DNA of 52,988 nucleotides from Purshia tridentata (lineage: Eukaryota > Streptophyta > Magnoliopsida > Rosales > Rosaceae), in NCBI GenBank assembly GCA_003254885.1, contig QANT01003686.1, positions 1 to 52,988 of the forward strand, read 5' to 3'. The notes below the pieces were generated by a model. It was given only the letters and a program-made list of their open reading frames with translations, searched no databases and was not told where the DNA came from. Position 1 is the first letter of the stretch. The number at the start of each line of letters is the position of its first letter. A program made the position numbers and the translations under genes. This document shows positions 22,781 to 34,386 of the stretch, piece by piece.

Positions 22781-25700
22781 TCACCAGTTCAGCTCCAACT
22801 GAAACTCATCTTCTATAAGAATGGATACTCCGGAAATCTCTACCATGACAAACCGCTTATTACTGTCAACGCTGGCTCTGATATCTGAGTTTCCATTCAA
22901 GTTTGTTCCCTTAGTAATGTTTAATGCATACCCTTCTAATCCAACGTTTTCCAACCCAATGAAGGTAACTTTATCAATGATCCATTTTTGGCTGAAAGCG
23001 AATCCTCCATTTTCTACCTTTGAGCTTACATACACACTTTTGTTTTCTTTTCCACCATAAAATCTCACTAAACTCCACTTGCCTCCCTCTCCTCCCATTT
23101 CTACTTCCTCTCCATCATCCAAGAAAACTTCTCCGGTACTCTGTCCGCTACTGCTAATGACCACCAAAAGTAGGAATGCAGTCTTTCGGGCTGCTTCTGT
23201 TGTCATGGCCTCTCCTTGCATGGCCAAAATATTTCCTTCATGGACGTGCACGTTTATATGATCCGGCGGTGCATCAAGCTTAATATACTCTCCTGAATTT
23301 ACACTTACTGATTGTGAGTAGTTGAAGAGATCAAACCAGTTTCCTGAAGGGAAATATGCATCAACTGAATTTACTCCTGGATTCAACACAGGTGACACCA
23401 GCACACCTTTACCAATCAGAAACTGTGAATTGATTTCATAAGTTCTGATATCTTGAGGAAATGAGAAGAAAAGGGGACGTACAATGGGGGTTCCTTTTTT
23501 GTGTGCCTCATACATTGATGTGTAAAACAAAGGGAGCAACCGGTAACGGAGCCCAAGCACTTTCCTGGCTGTAGCAGCCACTGAATCCCAAAGATAGAGC
23601 TCTTGACGGATTGTAAACTTGTCTGAGTGATCTCTTGCAAAGGGGTAAAAGGCTCCTAGCTACATATAGACATAACTCACTAGGTTAGTCCCATATGTTT
23701 CGATGATAATGGACACTCATTTCAAGTTTTAGGAAATCAAGATAATGTGGTTCAATTTTTATGGAAGTGTTCAAATTATAAGCTCATCAAGTTACCTGAA
23801 TCCATCGCCGGCAAAGTTCTTCAGTAGTGTTTCCAGAGAATCCACATATATCAGCTCCAACCATCGGAACTCCAAAGAGTCCAAAATTTAAAATGGTCGG
23901 AATTGTGTATGCCAAATCACTCCATTTTGCAGCATTATCTCCAGTCCAGTGTGCTGTGTACTTACCAGAGCTTACAAAAGTTGATCTAGAGAGTAAAAAT
24001 GGTCTTTTACCAATTGCATTGACTAAGGCCATGTTGGTGGCTTTGGCTTCTAAGAGCCCATACAGGTTATGAACATCATACTCTGAAATGTTACCAAAGT
24101 GTATGGATGATGCAGGAACAGTTTTATTGTTGATTGGGCGCAGGACTCCAGAATTGTTAATTCTGTAAGGTGGGTCATCAAGTGTAGAAGATGGAGTGGG
24201 AGGGGAAGTTATGAAACTGGATATCTCATTCATATCAAGCCAAAGACCATCAAAAGGCAGAACATCTCGAAACTTTTTAATCTCAGTAGCCCAAAAAGGG
24301 ACACTGCGTGGATTTGCAAAGTCAGGGAAGTAGACAGGACCAGGCCAAACATTTCCCAGGTAAGGAATGCCATCACGTTTTATAAATACATCTGCTTGCA
24401 TTCCTCTGATGTAGGTTCCATAGCTCTCATTCACACTGATACCTGTGGACAATGGAATTGGAATGCAAAGCTATTGATTGTGATTGATACATTAAAACAT
24501 GCAAAGCTTTAAGCTACCACATGGCACATACCAGGGTCCAAGATGAGCACATATTTCTGGCCATTTTGGTGAAGGGTGTTGACAAATTTCTTCATCTTAT
24601 CCACTGGAAAGTTGATGGGGTCAAGAGTGAAATCCTTGTAAGCATCCATGTAATCAATGTCTGTCCACATAACTTCAAGTGGCATGCGAGCTTTTGCATA
24701 ACCAGCAACCACACTCTCAACATCGGAAACATTCTTGTAACCATATCGACACTGGTGGAATCCTGATGAGTTGAGCAACCGAAAAAAACATTTCAAAATG
24801 TGATCTTGGTGAACCCACTTCTTTCTATTATATTGGTGGGCTCCATTAAATCACTTACCAAAGGACCAGTAAGGCATAGGGGCAGGGCGACCAATAATGT
24901 CGGTGTACTGCTCCATCACCAACTCCGGCGACGGCCCGGGAAACAAATACAAGTCGACAACTCCGCCAATCACCTTATAAGTAATCCTGTCCCCGCCGTA
25001 CGTCACGTCCATGCCATTGCTATTCATCAGCAACACTCCATGAGCGTCCCGGGACGGCGACCTGAGGTCCATGTAGAAGGGGTGGGACCCATAGAGATTG
25101 AGGTCGGGATTGGCGCTGCCAATGTCAGCGTTCCAGAGAGTGAAGGTCCGATTGGCTTGGAGCTTGAAGGAGGCTCTGGTTGACTCACCGAGTCCGTAGA
25201 GGGAGGAGCGAGTGGGATTGGGGAGAGAGGAGGAGAGCTGGATGTACTGGTCCTTGAAGACGAAGAAGGTGTTGTTGGGGTCCGATGGGTTTGGGGAGGC
25301 GTCGAAGACGACGTCGTTGGAGGAGCGGCGGTGGACGGTGAAGCCGAAAGGGGTGGTGTTACGGAGAGTGAAGACGAGGTCGCTGGAATCGGAGACCAAC
25401 GGATATTGATGGCGGGATTGTTGAGTGTGTGAAAACGACGTCGTGGAATTGTTGGTTTGGGTTTGGCGGGGGATGAAGTGAGTTGGGATTTCCCATCTTT
25501 GGTGCTTGGAGTCGGTAATTCGAATTCTTAGACGATGGTTGGTTTCATAGCTGTTGAATTAATTTGCATTCATTAATACAAGTACACCGATGACTTCATT
25601 ACAGCCTACTAATAGTGGGATGCTATCTCTAAAGTGTAGTAATTAAAAAATAAAAGACTTTCAGTACGTAGAAGCTAAGTACCTGGCGTGAAGGGTGAGG

Positions 25701-25927
25701 TTTGGGACGTCAGGACCATAAATGGAGGAGGTTTTGATGAGGTCAAGATTAGCAGTCAATGACTTGTGGGAGTTATCCAAGTTTACAGATTGAATTCTGT
25801 ATCCATACCCAATTGCTTCTTCTGATGATGCAATTACTAAACCACAATCAAGAGAGAAGAAGATTGAGATGAAGAAGAAGAAGAGTTTTGGTGGATTTGA
25901 TCTCTTTCTTTTCATCATCATCATCAC
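22781..25927 (-). CDS. GH31 alpha-glucosidase (acid maltase type)
   Basis: Five exons, 25927..25683, 25550..24859, 24762..24532, 24442..23796, 23659..22781, sum to 2,694 nt and 897 residues, normal for plant secreted GH31 enzymes. After a basic start (five Met codons, then KRKRSN) comes a hydrophobic signal peptide (about 15-34). The catalytic nucleophile is Asp459 in DGLWLDMNE and the acid/base is Asp558 in HWTGDN. Also present are MWTDIDYM, the [19 protein letters not shown] block and N-glycosylation sequons. The sequence around these blocks resembles plant alpha-glucosidases more than XYL1-type alpha-xylosidases, so maltose and malto-oligosaccharides in the wall or vacuole are the likely substrates. 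The gene is convergent with the PRUNE-like gene, stop codons about 510 bp apart. A xylosidase side activity cannot be excluded. Confidence 0.94.
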
Positions 25928-26911
25928 AGATTCACAATTATTGCCTTTGCGGAAACTTTGTCATCTTCCAGTTCGGCTATAATGATAATAATTAAGGTCT
26001 CTATACATAGCTTTCATTGCATGTGAAGTGTGAACCACATGTCATTGCTTACCTACCACCTCTTCTGAAACCAAACAATTTTCTTAATCACATATTAATA
26101 AACTTAATTAAATGATGTTATCAAGGTGTTGTATGATCCAATATTCCAATCCAATATCAAGCAGCTTCTGATTATTGCAACTGAATCCCAGAAATTGAGT
26201 GACCATAGTGGTCAGTACTGGTCCCTCTGCAAAGGCACCCACACCTAGTATCACAATTTAGATGCTAATAATATATACGCATTATAATTAAATTGTGGAA
26301 AAATATAAAAATCGATCGACTTCACTAAAAAATAGAAAAAGGATAAAGTGGGTGGATGGCTCTGTTGTCTGGTCTAACCTCTAGAATAACTTAAGAAATA
26401 TCAAATTCATGAATTAGCCGACAATGACATCCACCATGGATTTTTGCCCCAATTCCATTTTTATATTGTTTGCGTTTTCAACTATAGAATGAGATTAGCA
26501 GTTCTGCACTTGGGCTTCTTCGGCCTTCTAGCCTGCATTCGTGACTTTAGTTTCTTGTAGATTTGACCCAATACTCATTAAGTTTTTTTTGGGTCTAAAT
26601 ACCCATTTAAGTTTTCGACCCAATAAAAATACCCGTTAAGTTGGCACAATACAATTTGGTTTTTTTTTTTTTTTCATTTTTATACAAAGAGGTTGAAGGA
26701 GATTGAGATGTTGGAATTCTTGCATGTCCAAGAAAATCAATGACATTATCAATATTTGGTATAATATATGTAATATTATGATGGTAAGCAATGAGGCGCA
26801 TGCAAGCGAAGCTAGTATTGATTAAGATTTGTAGCCATAAAACAATGCAAAAGCAATAGAGAGAAAATAAACAAAGAAAATAATGAGAAAGAGTCAATTT
26901 AGTTAAGCAAC
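25928..26911. other. intergenic DNA upstream of the alpha-glucosidase gene
   Basis: AT-rich promoter-side sequence with no recognised gene. It is followed by the foldback element. Confidence 0.4.
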
Positions 26912-27557
26912 ACAGGTCGGTAGCGACTGGCGGACAATGCTTGGGTTCTCAAGCTTGAGGACTAACTTTGTCCTTAAGCCCGTCAAAAATCATAATTCCG
27001 TCATGCCGGCTCAAGATCAAAACCGTTCAATTTTTAGATCACCTAATAAAGATCATTTCTGGAAAAAATCAACTCAATCGGAAATCGTTTGATTATATAA
27101 CCGTTAACGAATAGATACATAACAGGTCGGTAGCGACTGGCGGACAATGCTTGGGTCCTCAAGCTTGAGGACTAACTTTGTCCTTAAGCCCACCAAAAAT
27201 CATAATTCCGTCATGCCGGCTCAAGATCAAAACCGTTCAATTTTTAGATCACCTAATAAAGATCATTTCTGGAAAAAATCAACTCAATCGGAAATCGTTT
27301 GATTATATAACCGTTAACGAATAGATACATAGTTTGGTCTTTTAACTATGACCTTATATTTATTCGTTAACAATTGTACAACCAAACGATTTCCGATTGA
27401 GTTGATTTTTTGTAGAGATGATCTTTATTAGATAATCTAAAAATTGAACGGTTCTGATTTTGAACCGGCACAGCGAAATTATGACTTTTGGCAGGCTTGA
27501 GGATAAGGTTGGTCCTCAAGCTTGAGGACCCAAACATTTTTCGCGACTGGCGGGACA
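26912..27557. mobile_element. foldback (hairpin) element with a duplicated left arm
   Basis: A 210-bp unit (26912-27121) is repeated immediately (27122-27331) with only a few substitutions. After about 25 bp, a diverged inverted copy of the arm follows (27356-27540). The sequence GCGACTGGCGGACA stands at the left of each direct copy (26923, 27133) and, with one extra G, in the same orientation just after the inverted arm (27543-27557). These direct repeats look like target duplications of a MITE whose left half was later duplicated. Each arm starts with the near-perfect palindrome GTCCTCAAGCTTGAGGAC. No protein is encoded. The longer-than-9-bp direct repeat leaves the superfamily open (Mutator-like is possible). 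Confidence 0.75.
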
Positions 27558-27615
27558 AGAATATGTGAATCAATATAATTAAAGGAAGGGCAATATAGTA
27601 AAAAGGGAAAATTGT

Positions 27616-27639
27616 AACGGCTAGTTTGAAAAAGCCGTT
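27616..27639. promoter_or_regulatory. inverted AACGGCT/AGCCGTT pair in the VPS2.2 promoter
   Basis: AACGGCT at 27616-27622 and its exact reverse complement at 27633-27639, about 180-200 bp before the VPS2.2 ATG. AACGG is the core of the MSA element bound by MYB3R factors in G2/M-phase plant genes. A functional role is inference. Confidence 0.4.
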
Positions 27640-27819
27640 GGTGGTACGTGGGAACCGGCGGAAAAGAACGCACGCTCCCCAAAGTCTCCCACCACTCTCA
27701 CTCACTCACTCACTCTCCTCTTTCGTTTTGAAAGAAGATTGAGAACAATTAAGTCAGAAGATACTGGTTCTTTCCTGAGACTTCGAAGCTGGGCTGGGAG
27801 TAGCAGATACTCAGTCACC

Positions 27820-27860
27820 ATGAACATCTTCAAGAAGAAGACCTCCCCCAAAGGTCCACT

Positions 27861-27910
<50 letters not shown>

Positions 27911-30900
27911 GTGTTTTTCCATTTTGATGTGTTTGGTGGGTGAGAAATTGCTGAAAAAGCAATGGGTTTCAAATAAAGGTCTTTCCTTGTTAAGGGTTTG
28001 CTTAGATGAGTTTGTATATGTTAATTAAATACATGATACTCTCTTGTTTTTTGTTTTTCTGTTTTTGGATATATTACTTAGTTACATAACACTCAAAAGT
28101 TACTCTTTTTTTTTTCTTTTTCTTTTTTTCAAATCTCCAATTTAATTGTATGGCTTTTTAGTTTTTACAGCTTTCTTGGTTTGGTTGTCTGTTTGATAAG
28201 TTGTGAATGACATTGTTAAATTGGTTGTCTATTTGAACAGATGCTCTCAGGACAAGCAAAAGAGAAATGGCTGTTGCTACCAGAGGTGTGTAAGCTCTAG
28301 AGCATCGGATTCATTTTTTGAGAAAATATCTTCTCACAATTTTGTTTAAATTTGCTTCAAATTCCCGCTGCCACTATTTGTTTTCTGCTTCTCTTCTGCT
28401 TAAGATGCTTTACTTTTAGGCATTTCATAGCGATTTCCTTGCTAAAATTTAATAGCCATTTCCTTGCTAATACTAATGATATGTCCACATAAAAATAATG
28501 GTATCCCTTTGTTTAACTTTCGACTTTGGGTTGCTTCTCTACTTGTGAAAAGTTTCACTGAAACTAAAAGTATATTGCATCTCCTTTGTTGGACGCATCG
28601 GATTGCAATTACAATATTTGGTGCTTTAACCTTTCTTTTTCTCTTCCCCTCCCTCCATTTTTTTTTGCAGGTATTGAACGGGAGATCGTCTCTCTTCAGT
28701 TGGAGGTATATGTTGCCATTGCCAGTCACCTTAATTGATTATTTCTTCAGATGCTTCCCTCAGTTGTCCTCATTCTTTGCGCATTTCAGGAGAAGAAATT
28801 GGTGGCAGAGATTAAGAAAGAGGCTAAAACTGGAAATGAGGTAAGTTTAACTTTCTGTTTAAGGTCTCTCCTAGTAATAGTTCTGTTTAATTTTCCTTTA
28901 TAGTTCAAATGCTATGAAGGGTTAATTTAATGTTGTGTAACTTTTAAGACTTACCGGTAGCTACCTCATCGTGGGCACAGAGGCACACATCTTTCTTAGT
29001 GTTTAATAAGGTGTTTGGGTTTAGATGTCATGAAGTGTAGAACACACACTTTGTATTCAGATAATGAAGGTATGCGGACCACATGAGTGGCAAACAGTAA
29101 AACAACCCTATTTTACGATGAAAAATGAAAATGGACTCTCAAGAATATCTAATAGTTGATATGCAGATCGTTTTTGTTTCTGTGTTTTTTTATGATTTTG
29201 ATGTGTCGGTTTGCATTACCTTCCATTTTTAATTAAACTGATTTTTTTTTTTTTTTTTTTTTCAACCATTGATTGTGAAGACATGCACTTAGTGAAGCAA
29301 ATCACTTTGGGTTACTATTTATTATTAAAAATTAATTATCTATATGGTTTATCCAGGCTGCCACCAGAATCCTGGCTCGTCAACTTGTTAGGCTACGTCA
29401 ACAAATTACTAACTTGCAAGGAAGTCGTGCCCAAATAAGAGGTGTAGCTACTCATACGCAGGTCACTATTTTATGCTTTGAAATTTAGTTGAAAGATTAT
29501 GATAGTGTTCCTGGCAATTTTCTGATTTTGGTCTCTTTGTAATATGTTTGCAGGCATTATACGCAAGCACTTCAATTTCCACAGGAATGAAAGGTGCAAC
29601 TAAAGCAATGGTGGCAATGAACAAGGTATGCATTTGGAAGATAAAAATTGCAGGTTTACTCCTTATTTTTACCCCATATTAATTTATGGAGCTATGTAGT
29701 CTATCAAATTATATCATTATTATGTTTTCATTGGTAGTGATCCTGTCTGGCTCTGACGATGAATGGCTAGAAAAGTATTATGAGTCAAATAATCTACTGT
29801 AATTTATTATTTACCACAAGGTTTCTAGACTTGGAATACTTATAGAGGTCCTATCTTGGAAGAGAAAATACAGGATTTATAATTTTCTAGCCAACTTTTT
29901 CTTTGCAGACCAAACTATTATTTATCATTCTCTGTTTTTCATTTCAGCAAATGGCACCTGCCAAACAAGCTAAAGTTATCAAAGAATTCCAGAAGCAGTC
30001 AGCACAAATGGACATGACGGTAATACTAAGGGGTCTCCAGAATAATTCTTGGTCATATTTGTAATTATTGTGATGCTTGTTTTAGTCAATTACACACACA
30101 ACGTAAACCAACCAAGTGCGGAGGAAATTATGCTGACCAAATGTGATATATGTGATTTTAGTAGATCCAATTGATAAATGTTGACATAGATGTACTTTGG
30201 GCAGGAAAATGAAACACTACTGAACCATTTCCTTGCCTAATTGACCTACATTTCGTTCTATAGATTATTAGTTCCATTCATGTAAAATATAATAACATAT
30301 TGTGTCCTCTATGCAGATTGAAATGATGTCAGAGTCAATTGATGAAACCTTAGACAAAGATGAGGCTGAAGAGGAAACAGAGGAGCTCACTAACCAGGTG
30401 AAATGTCGTCATCCTGATTGTAGTTTTGTTTTCTTATACAGGTTCCATATTACTCTCTTGTTTTTTCTTGTATGGAGGGGCTCATATTTCATTTTTCAGG
30501 TGCTCGATGAGATTGGTGTTGATATTGCATCCCAGGTTGGTGTCTTGGAGATTTATACTCACATTGGCTTGACTGTTGTTCTGTCATTTAAACTAACTAC
30601 TTTGTGATTCTCATTTTTGTTCCTAACAGTTATCTTCGGCCCCAAAAGGCAGAATTGCATCAAGGAATGCTGAAAATGTCGCACCAAGGAATGCTGCAAA
30701 TGTTACCAGGTATGTGCATGAAAATGTTTATGGGTACTGCTCAAGCCTGTTTGTGGAACTGTCTGCTGATGGTCCATTACCAACTGTTGTAGCAATACCA
30801 AATGGTTTTTGCTTGTTCAAATTCAATAAGTTGTTGCAAGAGAGTAGGTATTTAGAAGTTTATTGGTAGACAATACATGCCTTTTCTGTTGTTATTAGCT

Positions 30901-31222
30901 GATCTCTAAATGAAAGAATTAATAGCTGAAATGGTTTCTATGAAACTGTTGCCATAGAAAGCATTTCAGCTATGAAACTGTTGCCATAGGCAATGCTTTC
31001 TCTTTCCCCATTTAAGCTCAGTGATTTGTTGCATGATTAGACATTTAAAATTTATTTCGTGATGGAATAAAATGGAAGTACCTAGTACCTGCAATTAAGT
31101 TTTTCTCATATCTGTTTACTTATTCTATTTATAGGTTCTAACAAGCTCTATTTCTATGCAGACCTGAAACTCCTGATGTTGAGGATCTTGAAAAGAGGTT
31201 GGCCTCTCTGCGACGTATATGA
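27820..31222 (+). CDS. VPS2.2: ESCRT-III subunit VPS2.2 (CHMP2-like)
   Basis: Eleven exons: 27820..27853, 28241..28285, 28671..28705, 28790..28840, 29357..29461, 29554..29625, 29948..30019, 30317..30397, 30500..30535, 30630..30709, 31162..31222, giving 223 residues. The start MNIFKKKTSPKDALR and the segment LRQQITNLQGSRAQIRGV fit Arabidopsis VPS2.2 (At5g44560) better than VPS2.1. It is a SNF7-family protein: basic N-terminal helices (1-100), then an acidic region (DKDEAEEETEEL). The last 15 residues are a MIM1 motif (DVEDLEKRLASLRRI) that binds the MIT domain of the VPS4/SKD1 ATPase. It assembles on endosomes to form intralumenal vesicles of multivesicular bodies. The first donor site (GTCCAC) is weak and followed by a (CT)19 tract. 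Confidence 0.96.
27865..27902 (+). repeat. (CT)19 microsatellite in VPS2.2 intron 1
   Basis: An uninterrupted CT repeat starting about 10 bp after the 5' splice site of the first intron. Confidence 0.9.
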
Positions 31223-32616
31223 TCCTGTATTCCTGTTATGCATGATGGTGCGCACATCCTGACCATCAACATCCGTCTATGTAAATTTTATCCAGTTACA
31301 AAGAAAAACATATAAAAGTAGAATATTGTAATACTCGGTTGGTATATTTGTTGTTAGTAACTTTTTGGATGGTTAATATTTGAAAATAGACAAAATAGTA
31401 GACTGTAGACATGCTGGTTGAATTCATGAAGCTATTTTTCATTTTCATTATAAGTAATTAGTTGCAATATACTTAAATCATAAATATTCTTCCATAATTA
31501 GATACAAAATGTATTATATATTTATAATCCATGATTTTCATTTACAAAAGCATTGTAACGAATTTGTTTATCCCAAAATTTCAAATACTCTAATCTTAGT
31601 CTATACTCAAGCACATAGACTTCAAAATATTGCAACATCTGGTTTGAGAATTAAATAAACTAAACAATAAATTCATTGAATAATCAGAAAATGGCTTCCA
31701 CTTAACCATAGCTAAGGGATAAGAAAATAAATGAAATTTTCTCAGGCCTCTCTGCTCTCTTCCAACGTACTTAATTGCATGTCATCATTTGCCTCATTAC
31801 TTGCATGTCATCATTTGTTATTCAGTTCTTTTTTTAACTTTTCGACCACATGAACTGTCGTTTCTTCATCAGTTTTCTCGGTCCTTATGTCTCTCTTTAA
31901 GCCCACGGTTTCCTTACTGACATCTTTAGTGAATGCATTTCCTCCTGTTTTTCTTTCCACGCCAATTTGATGAAGTAACTGAACTCTATAAGTGATTAAG
32001 CACTCCTTACAATAACAAAGTTGTTAGTTCATATATGTCTATACATTTGCACCATTTTTTCTTTTTGTGATTTCCAAGTCCCACCTGACAATTATTGGTC
32101 CACGGGCTGCCACCATTTGTTTTTTTTTCTATTTTCTTATACAAGCACACCAACGTCGACAACAATGTCTCAGTCCTGTCGGTCAATATTTTGACTGAGT
32201 CAACTTTAGAGGGCCACCAATGGCAACTACTTTGTTTGAAAATGGGTTTTTAGAGCATTAGTAGTGCTAATCTTTTAGACTTATATTTAATCTAGGGGAA
32301 AAAATAGCTTTTCCATTTGTAGTTGAAGATACAGTATTTTTTATTATTCTAATCAAGTTCTGCAGAAAGCTTGTCCAAAGTGGTGGGCCTGGTGGCCAAG
32401 CCACCAAATATAACAGCACTGAATCTCAAGAAATATATATTTATTATCTCTTTAAATTTCATAGTAAAGAACAATACAAATAGAAAATGGGTTAATTAAT
32501 TTAATTTTGAGGTAATGCCATGCCATGACATTGCAATTTCACTTTCATCACTACATAAAGGGCTCTCTGGTGTGACCAACCACTCTTGCTGTGATGGGGC
32601 AGTGGAAGGAGTATTT
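31223..32616. other. intergenic region between VPS2.2 and CYP716 copy A
   Basis: The two genes converge here. Both 3' UTRs lie inside it. The rest is AT-rich and I see no gene. Confidence 0.5.
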
Positions 32617-34304
32617 CTAGTGATGTCTGAGGCGAACTGGAAGGCCCTTCTCTGGTGTTGGCATCATGTCACCTGTGATCTTCTCCTTAGGAAACAACAC
32701 TTCCCATTCGAACCTCTTCACCACATTGTGGACAAATGTGAGTATTGCAAGCCTTGCATACTCCTTCCCAGGGCACATTCTGGGTCCTCCTCCAAATGGA
32801 ACAAATGTGAAAGCTGGGAATGCATTTAAGTCATCATATCTTGATGGGTCAAACTTCTCTGGGTTAGGAAAGTACTCTGGGTTCATGTTTGTTGTGCTGA
32901 CAGTCCAATATACCTGCACAAAGAAAAAGATCAAAAGAAACTTAGTTTCAATCAACAAAATTAAGTCACAAAGGTGAAGTTCAACTTTTATTATAAGATT
33001 GTGATCATATGAGTGTCACATACCTTCCAGCCCTTTGGAATTGTGTAACCAGCATAGGTGAAATCAGTCAAGGCCTCTCTGAATGTCCCCTGAAGTGGTG
33101 GTGTGAATCTCATCACCTCATACAATACATTCCATGAGTACTTCATCTTGCTTATGTCTTCCCATTCCAAGAGTTCTCCAGGCTTCTTTGAGTCTGCTAT
33201 CTCCTTTTGCTCTGGTTTTCAGAAGACAACTCATATGTTAGCAAAAGAAACCCAAAAGCTCCAATTTCAATTTGGTATTGGCCAAATCAATGAATTGGGA
33301 TATCAGATATGAAACTATAGATAAGCTACAAAGAGTAAGTTTAGGTAATTACCAGCTAGGACCTTGGCATATATGTCTGGCCTCTCTCCAACATGTTTCA
33401 TGAAGAAAGTCATGGCAGTAGCCACAGTGCTGTATCCTGCAGTGAGCAAACCCATGATCTTGTCAGCAACCTCAGCCTCAGGCATGTGTCTGCCAGATGG
33501 GTCACTGGCGACAATCATATGTGACAGTATGTCATGCATAGGTGCTCCTGATGCCATTGCAGCCTTCTTCTCCTGAATCACAGTCTTCAACTCCTTGCGG
33601 ATTGCATCTGCGGCTTTGGTTGCTTTGTTGAAAATTGTTCCTGGGAAATTCACAATAAGTGAATGCATCCCCACAGTAACATCATCAAAATGGCTCACAA
33701 ACCTTGCAATTCTCTCAGGCTCATCAATCCCCAAGAAGAATCTGCAGGCAAGGCTTAGAGTGAGGGTCTTGGCCAGAGGGTACGCCTTGACCTCATCTTT
33801 GCCTTCCCAATAGGTCCTCATCTGTTCCTGGGTGATGGAGTCCATTTTCCCCAAGTACCTCACCAATGCCTCCGGCTTCAAAAACCCCGGTGACCGGAGC
33901 ACTTTGGCCTCTTCGTCACGGGCAGGCTGTGCTGCAGGAGGAGCAGAAGCAGCTGCAGCCACCTTGTATGATCGAAACAACTTCTGCATTGAGTGTGGAC
34001 GGAATGCAGTGAAATACTTCTGCTCATTGGAGAAGAGAAACTTGTGGCCGTTAGGACCACATATGACAGCGGTTTTCTCTCCAAGAATATTGGTCTTGAA
34101 GATATCAGGGGAGTACCTCCTCATCCTCTTGAACACAAAGTTTTCTGGCTTCCCAAACAGGAACTCCAGAGTCTCACCCACAATAGGCCACCCCATGCTC
34201 CCTGGTGGGAGGTTTTTGCCATCATCTGATTTGCCCTTGAATGCAAAGATGGTAAGGGCTAAAAGAGCAGCACCCAAAGATAGAACAAGGTAGAGGGTCT
34301 CCAT
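32617..34304 (-). CDS. cytochrome P450, CYP716 family, copy A (CYP716A-like)
   Basis: Three exons, 34304..33353, 33211..33024, 32913..32617, give 478 residues, normal for CYP716. An N-terminal membrane anchor (about 3-23) is followed by the proline hinge LPPGSMGWP. ExxR is at 349-352, the FDPSRY segment at 401-406 and the haem loop [10 protein letters not shown] has Cys427. CYP716A enzymes are ER-bound and oxidise triterpenes such as beta-amyrin, often at C-28, and this is the likeliest role. The I-helix motif reads AGYSTV (289-294), so the usual acidic residue is Ser292. A 19-residue Ala/Pro-rich insert ([17 protein letters not shown]) lies near residue 125. It is the upstream partner of an almost identical gene 5.4 kb away. 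Related CYP716 subfamilies are possible. Confidence 0.93.
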
Positions 34305-34380
34305 TTCTGGTTTGAGAGATGAGATTGTTTATAGTAGGCAAAGCTAGCAGTGATGATGTTTAGGCAGGTTGGGAAGTGGG

Positions 34381-34386
34381 TTTATA
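34381..34386 (-). promoter_or_regulatory. TATA box of CYP716 copy A
   Basis: TATAAA on the minus strand, about 77 bp before the ATG, in a promoter block shared with copy B (the GCTAGCAGTGATGATGTTTA stretch lies between TATA and ATG in both). Confidence 0.6.

Noticed and set aside
27702..27962. Minus-strand ORF with an ERERER run
   Set aside because: It is the translated (CT)19 microsatellite of VPS2.2 intron 1.
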